Shown here one piece after another: positions 29,298 through 39,273 of a stretch of DNA of 64,000 nt. The notes under the pieces were generated by a model. The model made no database searches and was not told where the DNA came from. It saw only the letters and a list, made by a program, of their open reading frames with translations. Numbering within the stretch: the first letter of the stretch is position 1; every line of letters begins with the position of its first letter. The DNA is from Acinetobacter indicus CIP 110367 (GTDB taxonomy: Bacteria > Pseudomonadota > Gammaproteobacteria > Pseudomonadales > Moraxellaceae), in NCBI RefSeq assembly GCF_000488255.1, contig NZ_KI530755.1, positions 124,001 to 188,000 on the forward strand, written 5' to 3'. The translations under genes and the position numbers were made by a program.

Positions 29298-31265
29298 ATG
29301 CCTTCCGAAAAATTGCCCTGGTGGGGCAATATCAATCCGAATGTATTTATCAGTACGGTCGCGGTTATTGCGATTTTTCTGGCGGTGGTGCTGTTGGCGC
29401 CCAATAGTTTTGAACTGCTGACCCAGCGCATGAACCAGTGGATTACTGATTCTTTTAGCTGGTTCTATGTACTGTCAGTGGCGGTATTCCTGATTCTGCT
29501 GATTTATATTGCACTGTCCGATATGGGCAAAATCAAGCTCGGTCCGGACCATAGCCAGCCGGAATATCATCAGGGTTCCTGGTTTGCGATGCTGTTTACC
29601 GCCGGGATGGGCATTGGCCTGATGTTCTTTGGCGTGGCTGAACCGGTGATGCACTATGTCTCGCCACCGGTCGGTGAGCCGGCCACCATCCAGGCAGCGC
29701 AGCAGGCGATGCGTATTTCTTTTTTCCACTGGGGTATTCATGCCTGGGCCATTTATGCGCTGGTCGGGTTGGCACTGGCTTATTTTGCTTACCGGCACAA
29801 TCTGCCGCTAAAAGTCCGTTCGGCCTTGTATCCGCTGATTGGCTCAAAAATTTACGGCCCACTCGGAGATGGGATTGATACCTTTGCCACGCTTGGCACT
29901 GTCTTTGGAATTGCCACCACTTTAGGTTTTGGTGTGACCCAGATCAATTCGGGGCTGAATTATTTATTCGGTATTGAGCAAAGTGCCAGTACCCAGATGA
30001 TCCTGATTATTGTGGTCAGCAGCATGGCGTCTTTGTCGGTGTTTTTTGGCTTGGACAAAGGTATTAAACGGCTGTCAGAGCTGAATCTGGTGCTGGCGGT
30101 GGTGCTGCTGTTATTTGTATTTATAACGGGGCCGAGTATCTATTTACTACAAACCACCATTCAGAATATTGGTCAGTATGCCTCGAATCTGTTTCATATG
30201 ACCTTCAATTTATATGCCTATCAACCGAGTGGCTGGATTGGGGGCTGGACCATCATGTACTGGGCCTGGTGGATTTCCTGGTCGCCATTTGTGGGACTGT
30301 TTATTGCCCGGGTGTCCAAAGGACGCAGTATCCGTGAATTTATTGTGGGAGTAATGCTGATTCCAACCGGTTTTACTTTGGTCTGGATGGGTTTTATGGG
30401 CAATGCCGCGCTGAATAGCATTTTGCATGAGGCGAACCTGCAACTGATGACCGCGGTACAGCAGGATTCCTCGGTGGCCCTGTTTGAGTTTTTAAGTAAT
30501 CTGCCTTTTGCTTCCATCATGAGTCTGCTGGCGACCCTGCTGGTGATGCTGTTTTTTGTTACTTCGGCAGATTCGGGTGCGCTGGTCACAGATTTTCTCA
30601 CTGCAAAAACAGAACATTCTCCGGTCTGGCAACGGCTGTTCTGGACCGTGTTGATGGCGGTGCTGGCGATTATTCTGCTATTGGCAGGTGGCCTGAGTGC
30701 GCTCCAGTCGGCCACCATTATGAGTGCCTTGCCATTTACCTTCATTCTGCTACTGATGTGCTGGGGCCTGCTCAAAGCCCTACGGCTAGATGTCACCAAA
30801 ATGAACGCCTTGCAGGAAGCTCGGATTACGCCGCGTGCCATTCATAATCCACGCAGCTGGCAACAGCGTCTGGGGCTGATCATGCATTATCCGCATAGCC
30901 AGGCCGAGGTGGAACAGTATATTCAGACTCAGGTACAGCAGGCTTTTGAGAATATTCAGAAGGAGTTCCAGAAGCGGCATCTGACTGTGTCGATTGATTC
31001 GCTAGCAGATGGCCTGCGTTTAAAGGTCGATCATCAGCATGAGATTAACTTTATTTATCAGGTGGTGTCCCGTGAAACTGTGCCGCCGAGCTTTATGCCA
31101 GAAGTTACGGCCGATGCACCATTTTATCAGGCCGAGGTATTTTTAAGAGAGGGCGGGCAGAACTACGATGTAATGGACTGGACCCAGGAAGATTTACTGC
31201 AGGATATCCTGGATCAATATGAACGGCATTTATATTTCCTGAGTATTGTACGTAGTCCGGAATAA
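29298..31265 (+). CDS. BCCT-family transporter (betaine/choline/carnitine type)
   Basis: A 655-residue inner-membrane symporter for quaternary ammonium compounds. ATG 29298 follows GGGGGAG. Twelve helices fill residues ~15-510. Family motifs are GMGIGLMFFGVAEPVMHY near 104, FHWGIHAWAIYALVGLALAY near 140, and WTIMYWAWWISWSPFVGLF near 320 with the substrate-binding Trp cluster. A cytoplasmic tail of about 130 residues follows, as in choline transporter BetT, where it takes part in osmotic activation. No bet genes are adjacent, so the substrate (choline, betaine or carnitine) is open. Confidence 0.93.
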   Translation: MPSEKLPWWGNINPNVFISTVAVIAIFLAVVLLAPNSFELLTQRMNQWITDSFSWFYVLSVAVFLILLIYIALSDMGKIKLGPDHSQPEYHQGSWFAMLFTAGMGIGLMFFGVAEPVMHYVSPPVGEPATIQAAQQAMRISFFHWGIHAWAIYALVGLALAYFAYRHNLPLKVRSALYPLIGSKIYGPLGDGIDTFATLGTVFGIATTLGFGVTQINSGLNYLFGIEQSASTQMILIIVVSSMASLSVFFGLDKGIKRLSELNLVLAVVLLLFVFITGPSIYLLQTTIQNIGQYASNLFHMTFNLYAYQPSGWIGGWTIMYWAWWISWSPFVGLFIARVSKGRSIREFIVGVMLIPTGFTLVWMGFMGNAALNSILHEANLQLMTAVQQDSSVALFEFLSNLPFASIMSLLATLLVMLFFVTSADSGALVTDFLTAKTEHSPVWQRLFWTVLMAVLAIILLLAGGLSALQSATIMSALPFTFILLLMCWGLLKALRLDVTKMNALQEARITPRAIHNPRSWQQRLGLIMHYPHSQAEVEQYIQTQVQQAFENIQKEFQKRHLTVSIDSLADGLRLKVDHQHEINFIYQVVSRETVPPSFMPEVTADAPFYQAEVFLREGGQNYDVMDWTQEDLLQDILDQYERHLYFLSIVRSPE

Positions 31266-31277
31266 TCATTTCTTTCA

Positions 31278-31313
31278 AACAAAAAAAGACGCTCATAGAG
31301 CGTCTTTTTTACA
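31278..31313. terminator. Bidirectional terminator between the BCCT gene and the Omp33-36 porin
   Basis: Stem AGACGCTC/GAGCGTCT flanked by A's and T's, serving both convergent genes. Confidence 0.85.
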
Positions 31314-31330
31314 TCAGTTTCTAAATCAGA

Positions 31331-32218
31331 TTAGAAACGGAATTTAGCATTTAAGCCAACAGTTTGAGTATCTACTGCTGCATTTTCAGCGTTAGCATTT
31401 ACATAGCTTGCGCCAACTGCAACTGCTGGAGTGATGAAGTAGTTTACGTTTGCACCCCAAGCTGAATCAATTAGGAAATCACCGCTAGTTTCAGCATAAG
31501 AAGCACCTACGCTAAGAGCAGGCGTTAAGTAAAGATCAGTTTTCAGGTTGTACGCTGTGCTTTCACCGTAAACAAGGCCAGTTTCAAAACCGATTGCCAT
31601 GTTTGTACCATCAATTGCACCCACGTATTTAGTACGTGCAGTAATAGCATCTTGATCTTCATTGATTGTTAATGCTTCACCAACGGCTTTAACTGCACCA
31701 TTTGCAAGTGTACCGAAGGCATCAACAGCCATTGTGTCAGCAATGCTGGTATAACCTACAGCAACCAGAAAGTTTGGTGCTAGCAATGCACCCACTTCTA
31801 ATGCATAGCGGTCGCCATTGTCATCAGCAGTAAATTCATTTTTGCCATCGTTGTGCGTGTGGCTATAAGAAGCGCTTGCATAGGCTGGAACGAATTTTGT
31901 CGGAATGTAAGCTTCAGCTTTAGCACCGTAAACATGAGATTCTACATCTGAACGACCACCTTCACGTGGCGCATCGTATTGACCATATTGGTAAGCTAAA
32001 GAAAAGTTAGATGCTTGGTTTAAAAATGCAGCTTCAGCTAAAGGCCCTTTAGTTGAATCAACATTTTTGAAGTAGTAAGTACCTTGAACTGCACCAGTAA
32101 AGTTTTGATCGTTTTCAGTTGTATCTAGGAATTCTGATTGACCTTGAACTTCAAATTGGTACGCTTGAGCACCGGTCATGGCTAATAATAAAGCTGTGGC
32201 TAAACCGAGTTTTTTCAT
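31331..32218 (-). CDS. Porin Omp33-36 homologue
   Basis: A 295-residue outer-membrane barrel closely resembling the Acinetobacter baumannii porin Omp33-36, which forms water-permeable pores and is linked with carbapenem uptake and host-cell damage. The start is ATG 32218 (MKKLGLATALLLAMTGAQA), giving a standard signal peptide followed by YQFEVQGQSEFLD. Codons up to 32254 are rejected. Distinctive shared blocks are GAVQGTYYFKNVDSTKGPLA, NFLVAVGYTSIAD, TARTKYVGAIDGTNMAIGF and YNLKTDLYLTPALSVGASY. The C-terminus is NAKFRF. Paralogues lie at 6132 and 7137. In known strains loss of this porin lowers carbapenem susceptibility; no truncation is seen here. Confidence 0.92.
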   Translation of the reverse strand: MKKLGLATALLLAMTGAQAYQFEVQGQSEFLDTTENDQNFTGAVQGTYYFKNVDSTKGPLAEAAFLNQASNFSLAYQYGQYDAPREGGRSDVESHVYGAKAEAYIPTKFVPAYASASYSHTHNDGKNEFTADDNGDRYALEVGALLAPNFLVAVGYTSIADTMAVDAFGTLANGAVKAVGEALTINEDQDAITARTKYVGAIDGTNMAIGFETGLVYGESTAYNLKTDLYLTPALSVGASYAETSGDFLIDSAWGANVNYFITPAVAVGASYVNANAENAAVDTQTVGLNAKFRF

Positions 32219-32668
32219 GATAGTTACCAGTTTTGTTAAAAATGGATTAAACAATAGGCATTGTATTGTAACAATTTATTAAGTCAATGAAGACAAAGGA
32301 GATTATTTAGTTGAGTAATTGCTCTAAAATGTGCATGGGCGAAAAAGTAGTCAATTGATAAATCTGTTGTCAACCTAAAAAGTGTATAAAGAACAAGCGG
32401 CTAAATCTCATTTGCGAAAGAAAAGTGTTTGCTGCCTCACTTTTCTTTATAGTTAATATGAATTGATTCAATATAAATTATCTATAAAAGCAATCTAATA
32501 AAAATGTGAAAAGCAGCGCATAAAGCTTAAAAAATGAAACTTAAGACCAGGATTATGTAGCTGAAATTGATAATGCTTTACTTTTTTTCTACGTTTTCTG
32601 GTTTTTATAGGTCTAAATTCGCTGACTATTAATACTGGTTAAACTAAAAGTAGACTATTTTAATAGGC

Positions 32669-32697
32669 TTTACAAAAAGTGTGATGAGTATCATAAT
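32669..32697 (+). promoter_or_regulatory. Sigma-70-type promoter of a candidate small RNA
   Basis: TTTACA (32669-32674) and CATAAT (32692-32697) separated by 17 bp, each one mismatch from consensus. The predicted start is near 32704, with no gene following before a terminator. Confidence 0.45.
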
Positions 32698-32703
32698 GGC
32701 TAG

Positions 32704-32858
32704 ATAAAGTTATACCGTTTGGTCGGCTTTATCGAAATTGTGATTTCGGTCATGATTTTTCTTGATGCAGGACTAGAGGTTAGAGGAACTGCACTGAGAT
32801 TCTCCACAAAGTTTTACTTTTTATATGCCCAGCTTTCCCCAAGGCTGGGTTTTTTTTA
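32704..32858 (+). ncRNA. Candidate small RNA between omp33-36 and the diguanylate cyclase
   Basis: A transcript of about 150 nt is predicted from the promoter at 32669 to a Rho-independent terminator (CCCAGCTTT, loop CCCC, AAGGCTGGG, then eight T's; 32828-32858). An internal hairpin CGAAAT/ATTTCG lies at 32733-32748, and two GGA motifs (CAGGAC, GAGGAA) follow. The only open frame (ATG 32752, 38 codons) reads through the terminator stem and has no ribosome binding site, so coding is unlikely. I recognise no known RNA family. An untranslated leader or a remnant of a lost gene are the alternatives. Confidence 0.4.
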
Positions 32859-32967
32859 TGCCTGAATCCTGTAGTCAGGATTAAAAACCGCTTAAGTATA
32901 AATTTATGGTGCACTATATTGGTGCAATATTTCTTGAATTAAAAAGCGCTATTGAATATATGACCAT

Positions 32968-33006
32968 AAAAAAATCCCGGTTTTCAACGAAAACCGGGAT
33001 TTTTTA
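32968..33006. terminator. Strong symmetric terminator
   Basis: ATCCCGGTTTT/AAAACCGGGAT with loop CAACG, A's before and T's after. No gene ends nearby on either strand, so what it terminates is unclear. Confidence 0.7.
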
Positions 33007-33442
33007 GCCAAAATTTGCGGGAAAATTTAAAATTCTGCTGAGGAATATCTAAAGTCGCCCCAATGCGGTGCATTATGCACTTATTTGATGCAGCTGTAAA
33101 ATGTTTTCTTTAATTTTTTATACAATTTTTAAAACCTTATTTTTATTATATAAATCATTGGCTTATATTTAATTTTTAAGAGAATGCAATCTCGGTTGCC
33201 CTTCAAAAAAAATAGAAACTTACTCTAATTTCGTCGGTTTTTATTCAATTTAATCAATAAATTTGTTAACCTTGTCACAATTTTTTAGTTATCTTGCTGA
33301 TTTATTCGACTTATAGTTGAATGAACGCTACCGCTGTCCTGTTATTTTTTCCTCAGCAGTGTGGTCATCCGCTTCAGGTCGTTGCTCTGCCTTTGTTGAT
33401 TCAATACGTTCAGTTCATGCTCATGGTAGTGAGGTTATAAAC

Positions 33443-35149
33443 ATGTCCCATCGCTTGCATTCAGAGAATACTAAGCAGCGTCTGTTTATTTCTATGCTCA
33501 TTATCATCCTGTCGATTCTGTTTATTTCGGTTCCGGTGACGCTGAAGAGTTATCGCTCTTATCAGCAGTCCGATGTGGTGCTGACCGAAATTTCAGTCTT
33601 ACGTCATGTGGCCGATCTGGCCAATGAGATTTCACGCGAACGTGGTCCGGCCAATAAGGTCATGTCCAGTACTCCAGATGAACTCAGTGCCAACCTGAAA
33701 GAGCTGACCCTGTTTCGAGAGCGGGTCGATCTGCAGATTGAACACACCATGCAATTGTTAAATAGCGCCGGTTTTGCTGCACAGGCCAATGCCTTGACCA
33801 CCGATTTAAAACCGGCTTTGGCAAAAGGACGTGCTGCGGTGGATGCCTATGCTGCACAACCCTATGCCCAGCGCAGTTCAGCACAGCTGGATCAGGCCAT
33901 TCAGGCCATGTTTCGTGCCTGGGATGAAGTCTATGAGGTGCTGAAGCATGTCATGATGCAGTCGGAAGGCAAAAAGACCATGCTGTCGGAGTCCTATAGT
34001 CTGATTCTGGTACTGGCCGATTTACGTGATCAGGCCGGACGTCTGGCCTCGACGATTATGGCGGCCGTGACTTTTAAAGAACCAATTCCTGAACTGAACC
34101 TGGCTTATTCCTTACAGAGCCAGCGGCAATCTTATTATTTATGGGATCTGATCAACTCGATTCAGCCTGAACAGCACAAAACGCCTGAATACCTGGGACT
34201 GCATCAACAGGTTAAACAAAAATATCTGGATCAGGGGGTTCCTATTGTCAGCCAGCTGATTGAAGAAAGTCTGCATGCGCGCCCGTATTCGTTAAGTGGG
34301 ACTGAACTGACCCTGAATATTGTCGATAAATTTACGACGGTGGTGAATCTGCAGAAATATCTGCTGGATTATAGTGTCTGGCTGGCCCAGCAGGAGCGTC
34401 ATGCTGCCTGGCAGCAGTTTATTCTGACGCTGTCGGTGTCGATTATTTCTTTGCTGGCGGCGCTGTTTACCATGGTCTATGCGCGTTTTAAGGTATTTAA
34501 ACCTTTAATTGAAGCGCGGGATCTGATTTTAGAGTTATCTGAAGCCCAGCCGCAGACGGCCACAGCTCCAGATTCCTCACCCACCTCTTTATTTGCTGCG
34601 CTCAAGCAGTTGCAGACACGTTTGGCTGAACGGGATTTGCTGGAATTCCAGCTACGCAATATGGCCAATACCGATACCCTGACCGGGGTTTCCAATCGTC
34701 TGGCGCTGGAAGAATATATTCAATATCTGAATCAGAATCCGGACAAGCTCCATCAAACCGGTTTAATTATTATTGATATTGATGACTTTAAAGAGGTCAA
34801 TGATCAGTATGGGCATATTGTCGGTGACCGGGTGATTCAGGGAATTGCCGAAGTGTTAAAACACAGTGTGCGTTCATCTGATCTGATTGTGCGTTATGGG
34901 GGCGATGAATTCCTGATTCTGATTGAGCAGATTGATCTGGACGGGGCCTTGAGTATTGCCGAGAAATTACGTCAGGAAATTAGCCAGAATGTTCTGACCC
35001 TGCCGGGACTGGACACGCCGTTAAATATTTCTGTCAGTGCCGGGGTCGCCGCAGATGCAGGCAGCTGGATGGAACTGTTTGGCCGGGCAGATCACTCCTT
35101 ATTTAAGGCCAAAGAGAAGGGGCGGAATAGGGTGGAAAGTATGCTCTAA
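33443..35149 (+). CDS. Membrane-bound diguanylate cyclase (GGDEF)
   Basis: A 568-residue inner-membrane enzyme that makes cyclic di-GMP from two GTP. ATG 33443 follows GTGAGG. In-frame codons back to 33317 give no sensible sequence and are rejected. The first membrane helix is near 15-38. A periplasmic sensor of about 300 residues includes LANEISRERGPANKVMSS, similar to the conserved block of nitrate/nitrite-sensing (NIT-like) domains, but the ligand is not known. The second helix is near 320-345. The GGDEF domain starts at LTGVSNRLALEEY. The active site GGDEF is at 486-490 and the inhibitory site RSSD at 477-480, so product inhibition is expected. No EAL domain. Confidence 0.9.
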   Translation: MSHRLHSENTKQRLFISMLIIILSILFISVPVTLKSYRSYQQSDVVLTEISVLRHVADLANEISRERGPANKVMSSTPDELSANLKELTLFRERVDLQIEHTMQLLNSAGFAAQANALTTDLKPALAKGRAAVDAYAAQPYAQRSSAQLDQAIQAMFRAWDEVYEVLKHVMMQSEGKKTMLSESYSLILVLADLRDQAGRLASTIMAAVTFKEPIPELNLAYSLQSQRQSYYLWDLINSIQPEQHKTPEYLGLHQQVKQKYLDQGVPIVSQLIEESLHARPYSLSGTELTLNIVDKFTTVVNLQKYLLDYSVWLAQQERHAAWQQFILTLSVSIISLLAALFTMVYARFKVFKPLIEARDLILELSEAQPQTATAPDSSPTSLFAALKQLQTRLAERDLLEFQLRNMANTDTLTGVSNRLALEEYIQYLNQNPDKLHQTGLIIIDIDDFKEVNDQYGHIVGDRVIQGIAEVLKHSVRSSDLIVRYGGDEFLILIEQIDLDGALSIAEKLRQEISQNVLTLPGLDTPLNISVSAGVAADAGSWMELFGRADHSLFKAKEKGRNRVESML

Positions 35150-35221
35150 ACCGTAAATTAAAATAGAAAAATATTTTAAATATATATCTTGATATTTTTC
35201 AGGTGAATCTAATAACAAAGA

Positions 35222-35243
35222 AAAGGGCTCCTCAGAGCCCTTT
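35222..35243. terminator. Bidirectional terminator between the diguanylate cyclase and uvrA
   Basis: AAAGGGCTC/GAGCCCTTT hairpin immediately before the uvrA stop codon on the other strand. Confidence 0.8.
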
Positions 35244-35247
35244 CATT

Positions 35248-38079
35248 TTATTTTAACATCGGTTTCAGGAATTTTCCGGTATGGGAGGCTTTCACTTTCA
35301 CCACCTCTTCCGGGGTACCTTCGGCAATAATCATCCCGCCGCCGGCACCGCCTTCCGGGCCTAAATCCACAATCCAGTCTGCGGTTTTAATCACATCCAG
35401 ATTGTGTTCAATCACCACAATGGTATTTCCCTTGTTGCGCAGCTCATGCAGGATGTCCAGTAGTTTGGCAATGTCATGGAAATGCAGGCCAGTAGTCGGT
35501 TCATCCAGCACATACAGGGTTTTACCGGTATCCCGCTTGGCCAGTTCGCGTGCCAGTTTGACCCGCTGCGCCTCACCGCCAGATAAGGTGGTGGCTGACT
35601 GACCCAGACGGATATAGCCTAAACCGACCTGATTCAAGGTTTCCAGACGGCGGTGAATCACCGGAATGGCATCAAAGAAATGCATGGCATCTTCGACCGT
35701 CATTTCCAGCACATCGGAAATATTTTTGCCTTTGTAATGCACTTCCAGGGTTTCGCGGTTATAGCGTTTGCCATGGCAGGCATCACATGGCACATACATA
35801 TCTGGCAGGAAGTGCATGGCGACTTTAATCATGCCATCACCTTCACAGGCCTCGCAGCGTCCGCCTTTAACGTTAAAGGAGAAACGGCCTGCCGCATAAC
35901 CGCGGCCTTTGGCTTCAGGTGTCTGGGCAAACAGTTCACGAATCGGGGTAAACAGACCGGTATAGGTGGCCGGATTGGAACGCGGGGTACGGCCAATCGG
36001 ACTCTGGTCAATATCTACCACTTTATCCAGAAATTGCAGTCCTTCAATGGTGTCAAACTTTTCCGCACTGAGCGTGGTGGCGCCATTCAGCTGGGTTGCG
36101 GCCAATGGCAGTAGGGTACGGTTAATCAGGGTTGATTTGCCCGAACCGGATACCCCGGTAACACAGGTCATCACGCCTAAAGGCAGGGTCAGATCGACAT
36201 TTTTCAGGTTATGGCCACAGGCACCCATCAGCTTGATCTGTTCATCCGGTTTAGGTGGCTGAGTGCGCTGTTTTGGTACTTCAATCTTGAGCTTGCCCGA
36301 CAGGTATTGACCGGTCAGAGAGTTGGCATTGGCCGCCAGTTCCTGATAGGTCCCTTCGGCAATCACATTCCCGCCATGTACGCCGGCGCCTGGCCCGATA
36401 TCAATAATATGGTCTGCGGCGCGAATCGCATCTTCATCATGTTCGACCACCAGTACAGTGTTGCCCAGATCACGCAGGCGAATCAGGGTTTCCAGCAGGC
36501 GGTCATTATCACGCTGATGCAGACCAATAGACGGTTCATCCAGCACATACATCACGCCCATTAAACCGGCACCAATCTGCGACGCCAGACGGATGCGTTG
36601 GGCCTCACCACCCGAGAGCGTTTCGGCAGAGCGTGACAGACTCAAATAGTTCAGGCCGACTGAGACCAGAAAGTGCAGACGTTCACGGATTTCCTTAAAA
36701 ATCTTGTCGGCAATTTCGCCTTTGGCACCTTCCAGATTTAGGTTCTGATAGTAATGCTCGGCGTCACCAATCGACATTTTGGTAATCTGGCTGATGGTTT
36801 TGTCTTTGACTCGCACATGACGCGAAATTTCATTCAGACGTGAACCATCACAGGCATCACAGGCGGCATTGGAGAGATACTGCGCCAGGTCATCGCGGAC
36901 ATAATTACTTTCCGTTTCACGATAGCGGCGTTCCAGATGTGGCAAAATTCCTTCAAACGGCTGTACCCGGTTGTGACGACGACCACGTTCATCGACATAG
37001 CTCAGGTCAATTTTTTCCCGGCCACTGCCGTAGAGGAATTTTTTCTGGGTGTCTTTGTCCAGTTCATTCCAGGGCGTATCCAGCGAAAAATCATAATGAT
37101 CGGCAACTTTTTGCAGCATGCCATAATAATAAGGACGCTGACGGTCCCAGCCACGAATTGCACCCTGGCTTAAAGAAAGTTCCGGATTGGGAATGAGCTT
37201 GTCGGCACTAAAATGGCTTCGTGTGCCCAGGCCATCACAGACCGGACAGGCACCAAACGGATTGTTAAATGAAAACAGGCGCGGTTCCAGTTCGGCCACG
37301 GCACGGTCACATTCCGGGCAGGAGTGTTTGGCCGAGAACACCCGGTCCGGATGTTCACCTTTCATCCACGATAAAATCGCAATATCTCCACCTAAACGTA
37401 AAGCGGTTTCAAAACTTTCGGCAATACGGTTGCCCAAATCATCCCGGACTTTAAAACGGTCGACCACCACTTCAATACTGTGTTTTTTCTTTTTGTCCAG
37501 TTCTGGCGGCGGATCAATCTCCATGATTTCGCCATCTACCCGGGCACGAACAAAACCCTGGCTTTGCAGTTGTTCAAACAGATGGGTATATTCGCCTTTA
37601 CGTTCACGTACCACGGGTGCTAACAGCAGCAGGGCGGTACCTTCTTCCAGACCTTTAACCACATCGACCATTTCAGACACGGTCTGCGCCACCATCGGCA
37701 AGTCATGTTCCGGACAGTAGGGCGTACCCACGCGTGCATAGAGCAGACGTAAATAGTCATAAATTTCGGTAATGGTGCCGACGGTAGAACGCGGGTTGTG
37801 ACTGGTCGATTTCTGCTCAATGGCAATGGCCGGACTTAAGCCTTCAATCGAGTCGACTTCCGGTTTTTCCATTTGTGACAGGAATTGGCGCGCATAGGCC
37901 GAGAGCGATTCGACATAACGGCGCTGCCCTTCGGCATACAGGGTATCGAAAGCCAGGGAAGATTTACCTGAACCGGAAAGTCCCGTAATCACCACAAACT
38001 TGTCGCGTGGAATATCAAGGTTCACATTCTTCAGGTTATGGGTACGTGCGCCTCGAATACGGATATGACTTTGGCTCAT
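35248..38079 (-). CDS. uvrA: Excinuclease ABC subunit A
   Basis: ATP-dependent damage-recognition subunit of nucleotide excision repair. It has 943 residues, normal for UvrA. The first Walker A is [20 protein letters not shown] near 30. A zinc finger CPECDRAV and CPVCDGLG lie near 255-280. The first ABC signature [12 protein letters not shown] is near 490. The second Walker A is [17 protein letters not shown] near 645, the second zinc module CEACEGDG and CDACHGKRY near 740-765, the second signature [13 protein letters not shown] near 830, and Walker [14 protein letters not shown] near 855. It is monocistronic. No SOS box was looked for with confidence, as Acinetobacter lacks a standard LexA. 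Confidence 0.98.
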   Translation of the reverse strand: MSQSHIRIRGARTHNLKNVNLDIPRDKFVVITGLSGSGKSSLAFDTLYAEGQRRYVESLSAYARQFLSQMEKPEVDSIEGLSPAIAIEQKSTSHNPRSTVGTITEIYDYLRLLYARVGTPYCPEHDLPMVAQTVSEMVDVVKGLEEGTALLLLAPVVRERKGEYTHLFEQLQSQGFVRARVDGEIMEIDPPPELDKKKKHSIEVVVDRFKVRDDLGNRIAESFETALRLGGDIAILSWMKGEHPDRVFSAKHSCPECDRAVAELEPRLFSFNNPFGACPVCDGLGTRSHFSADKLIPNPELSLSQGAIRGWDRQRPYYYGMLQKVADHYDFSLDTPWNELDKDTQKKFLYGSGREKIDLSYVDERGRRHNRVQPFEGILPHLERRYRETESNYVRDDLAQYLSNAACDACDGSRLNEISRHVRVKDKTISQITKMSIGDAEHYYQNLNLEGAKGEIADKIFKEIRERLHFLVSVGLNYLSLSRSAETLSGGEAQRIRLASQIGAGLMGVMYVLDEPSIGLHQRDNDRLLETLIRLRDLGNTVLVVEHDEDAIRAADHIIDIGPGAGVHGGNVIAEGTYQELAANANSLTGQYLSGKLKIEVPKQRTQPPKPDEQIKLMGACGHNLKNVDLTLPLGVMTCVTGVSGSGKSTLINRTLLPLAATQLNGATTLSAEKFDTIEGLQFLDKVVDIDQSPIGRTPRSNPATYTGLFTPIRELFAQTPEAKGRGYAAGRFSFNVKGGRCEACEGDGMIKVAMHFLPDMYVPCDACHGKRYNRETLEVHYKGKNISDVLEMTVEDAMHFFDAIPVIHRRLETLNQVGLGYIRLGQSATTLSGGEAQRVKLARELAKRDTGKTLYVLDEPTTGLHFHDIAKLLDILHELRNKGNTIVVIEHNLDVIKTADWIVDLGPEGGAGGGMIIAEGTPEEVVKVKASHTGKFLKPMLK

Positions 38080-38328
38080 GCAATGATCCTAGAAAATTCA
38101 TTTAAAACCTCTATATGATAGCGCATGAAAAATGTTCAAGTGCAGGCTTAAGGTATTTCTACGTCAAATTATGTCGGTTGATTGCAAATAAAGGCCAAGA
38201 TCTGAAAACGACAAGGATAAAAAATTGTCAGGATAAAGAATGTAGGGATCAAAGCGCACAAGAATGAAAGAGAGCTGTCGGCCCTTGTGCAAGTCTGCTG
38301 ATCTTGCACCAGGGCGAGTAATCAAAGA

Positions 38329-39006
38329 TTAGTTGCTGCTGTCCAGTCCCGGCCAGTTACGCTGTGCATAGGCACTGTCCCAGAACAGCCATTCCAGTTC
38401 AGCAGCACGGGTATAGGCCTGACGCATTTTCGCCAGTGTGTCTTCATCACAGCGCTCGGCCACGCGGTCAACCGTGGCAATCACATTGCGCACTGCGGTA
38501 TGGAATTCTTCGCCGGCATAGGTATCGACCCAGGCCTGATACGGGTTGTTGGCGGCCGAGTTACCGACAATATCTTTACCGACTTCGGCATAAATCCAGA
38601 AACATGGCAATAATGAGGCCAGCACCACCGGATAGCTTTCTGACCAGGCAGTGGCAACCAGATAACTGGTGTAATGATGGCAGGCCAGGGTCAGCGGTGT
38701 ATTTTCAAACTGTTCTTTGCTAATGCCAAAATCCTGCATAAAGCCGTTATGTAGCGAACGTTCCACCACAATCGCCACCTTGGCGGCTTCGGCAAACTGG
38801 ATCACATCATCAGCATCAAAGGCTTTGGCAGCACACACCGCCAGCGCGCGACCATAGGCCAGTAAATAATGCGCATCCTGAATCACATAGTGGCTAAAGG
38901 CCTCACGACTTAGGCTGCCTTGCGCCAGCTCCTGGTTAAAGGGCAGGGCCAGGGTGTTTTGATACAGTTCTAAATTCTGTTGCCACAATTGTTCAGAAAA
39001 ACGCAT
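38329..39006 (-). CDS. tenA: TenA-family thiaminase II / aminopyrimidine aminohydrolase
   Basis: A helical-bundle enzyme of the TenA family, which hydrolyses 4-amino-5-aminomethyl-2-methylpyrimidine to recycle thiamin pyrimidine. It has about 225 residues from ATG 39006 (MRFSEQLWQQNLELYQNTL), with AGGA seven bases upstream; codons to 39042 are not needed. Motifs are FSHYVIQDAHYLLAYGRAL near 50, CHHYTSYLVATAW near 120, the conserved segment FWIYAEVGK near 147, YAGEEFHTAV near 175, and the C-terminal ELEWLFWDSAY, where family members carry the catalytic Glu. No thiamin genes adjoin. Downstream, GTGCAAG/CTTGCAC pair around 38287-38309 but lack a clear U run. Confidence 0.88.
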   Translation of the reverse strand: MRFSEQLWQQNLELYQNTLALPFNQELAQGSLSREAFSHYVIQDAHYLLAYGRALAVCAAKAFDADDVIQFAEAAKVAIVVERSLHNGFMQDFGISKEQFENTPLTLACHHYTSYLVATAWSESYPVVLASLLPCFWIYAEVGKDIVGNSAANNPYQAWVDTYAGEEFHTAVRNVIATVDRVAERCDEDTLAKMRQAYTRAAELEWLFWDSAYAQRNWPGLDSSN

Positions 39007-39162
39007 GTCCGGTTCCTGTAAAGCATCAAGATCAATGCCCAAAGACTAGCATACTTGCGCCGCAAAGATGAGCGGCTTTGATTTGTATCAGAATAAACAA
39101 AAAAGCATACGAAGTGTTTTGGCATCGTCATGAAAAAGCGTCATAATAGCGGCCATATCTCT

Positions 39163-39240
39163 ATCGCCGAGGTCCTGCATCTCTTCAGCAGGATGCACGC
39201 GGCGCATTCGGTGTAATTCAAGTTTAATATTTACCGAATT
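39163..39240 (+). promoter_or_regulatory. Structured leader upstream of the TerC-superfamily gene
   Basis: Nested pairing is visible: CGCCG with CGGCG enclosing TCCTGC with GCAGGA, then ATTCGGT with ACCGAAT 18 bases on. TerC-type genes are often under Mn-sensing leaders, but the conserved loops of yybP-ykoY are not recognisable here. A regulatory leader is inference. Confidence 0.35.
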
Positions 39241-39273
39241 TCTTTATCTAATAATGTCATAGGTCGATTTGTC

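Larger units (their letters stand above)
32219..33442. other. 1.2-kb interval without protein genes
   Basis: No credible open frame on either strand. It contains the porin promoter, a promoter-to-terminator unit that may be a small RNA (32669-32858), a hairpin AATCCTG/CAGGATT at 32865-32882, a strong symmetric terminator at 32968-33006, and a very AT-rich stretch leading to the GGDEF gene at 33443. Confidence 0.6.

Noticed and set aside
32752-32868. A 38-codon small protein inside the candidate small RNA
   Set aside because: It has no ribosome binding site and would be translated through the terminator stem and T run.
39163-39273. yybP-ykoY Mn riboswitch before the TerC-superfamily gene
   Set aside because: Stems are present but the conserved loop sequences of that riboswitch are not recognisable; kept only as an unassigned structured leader.
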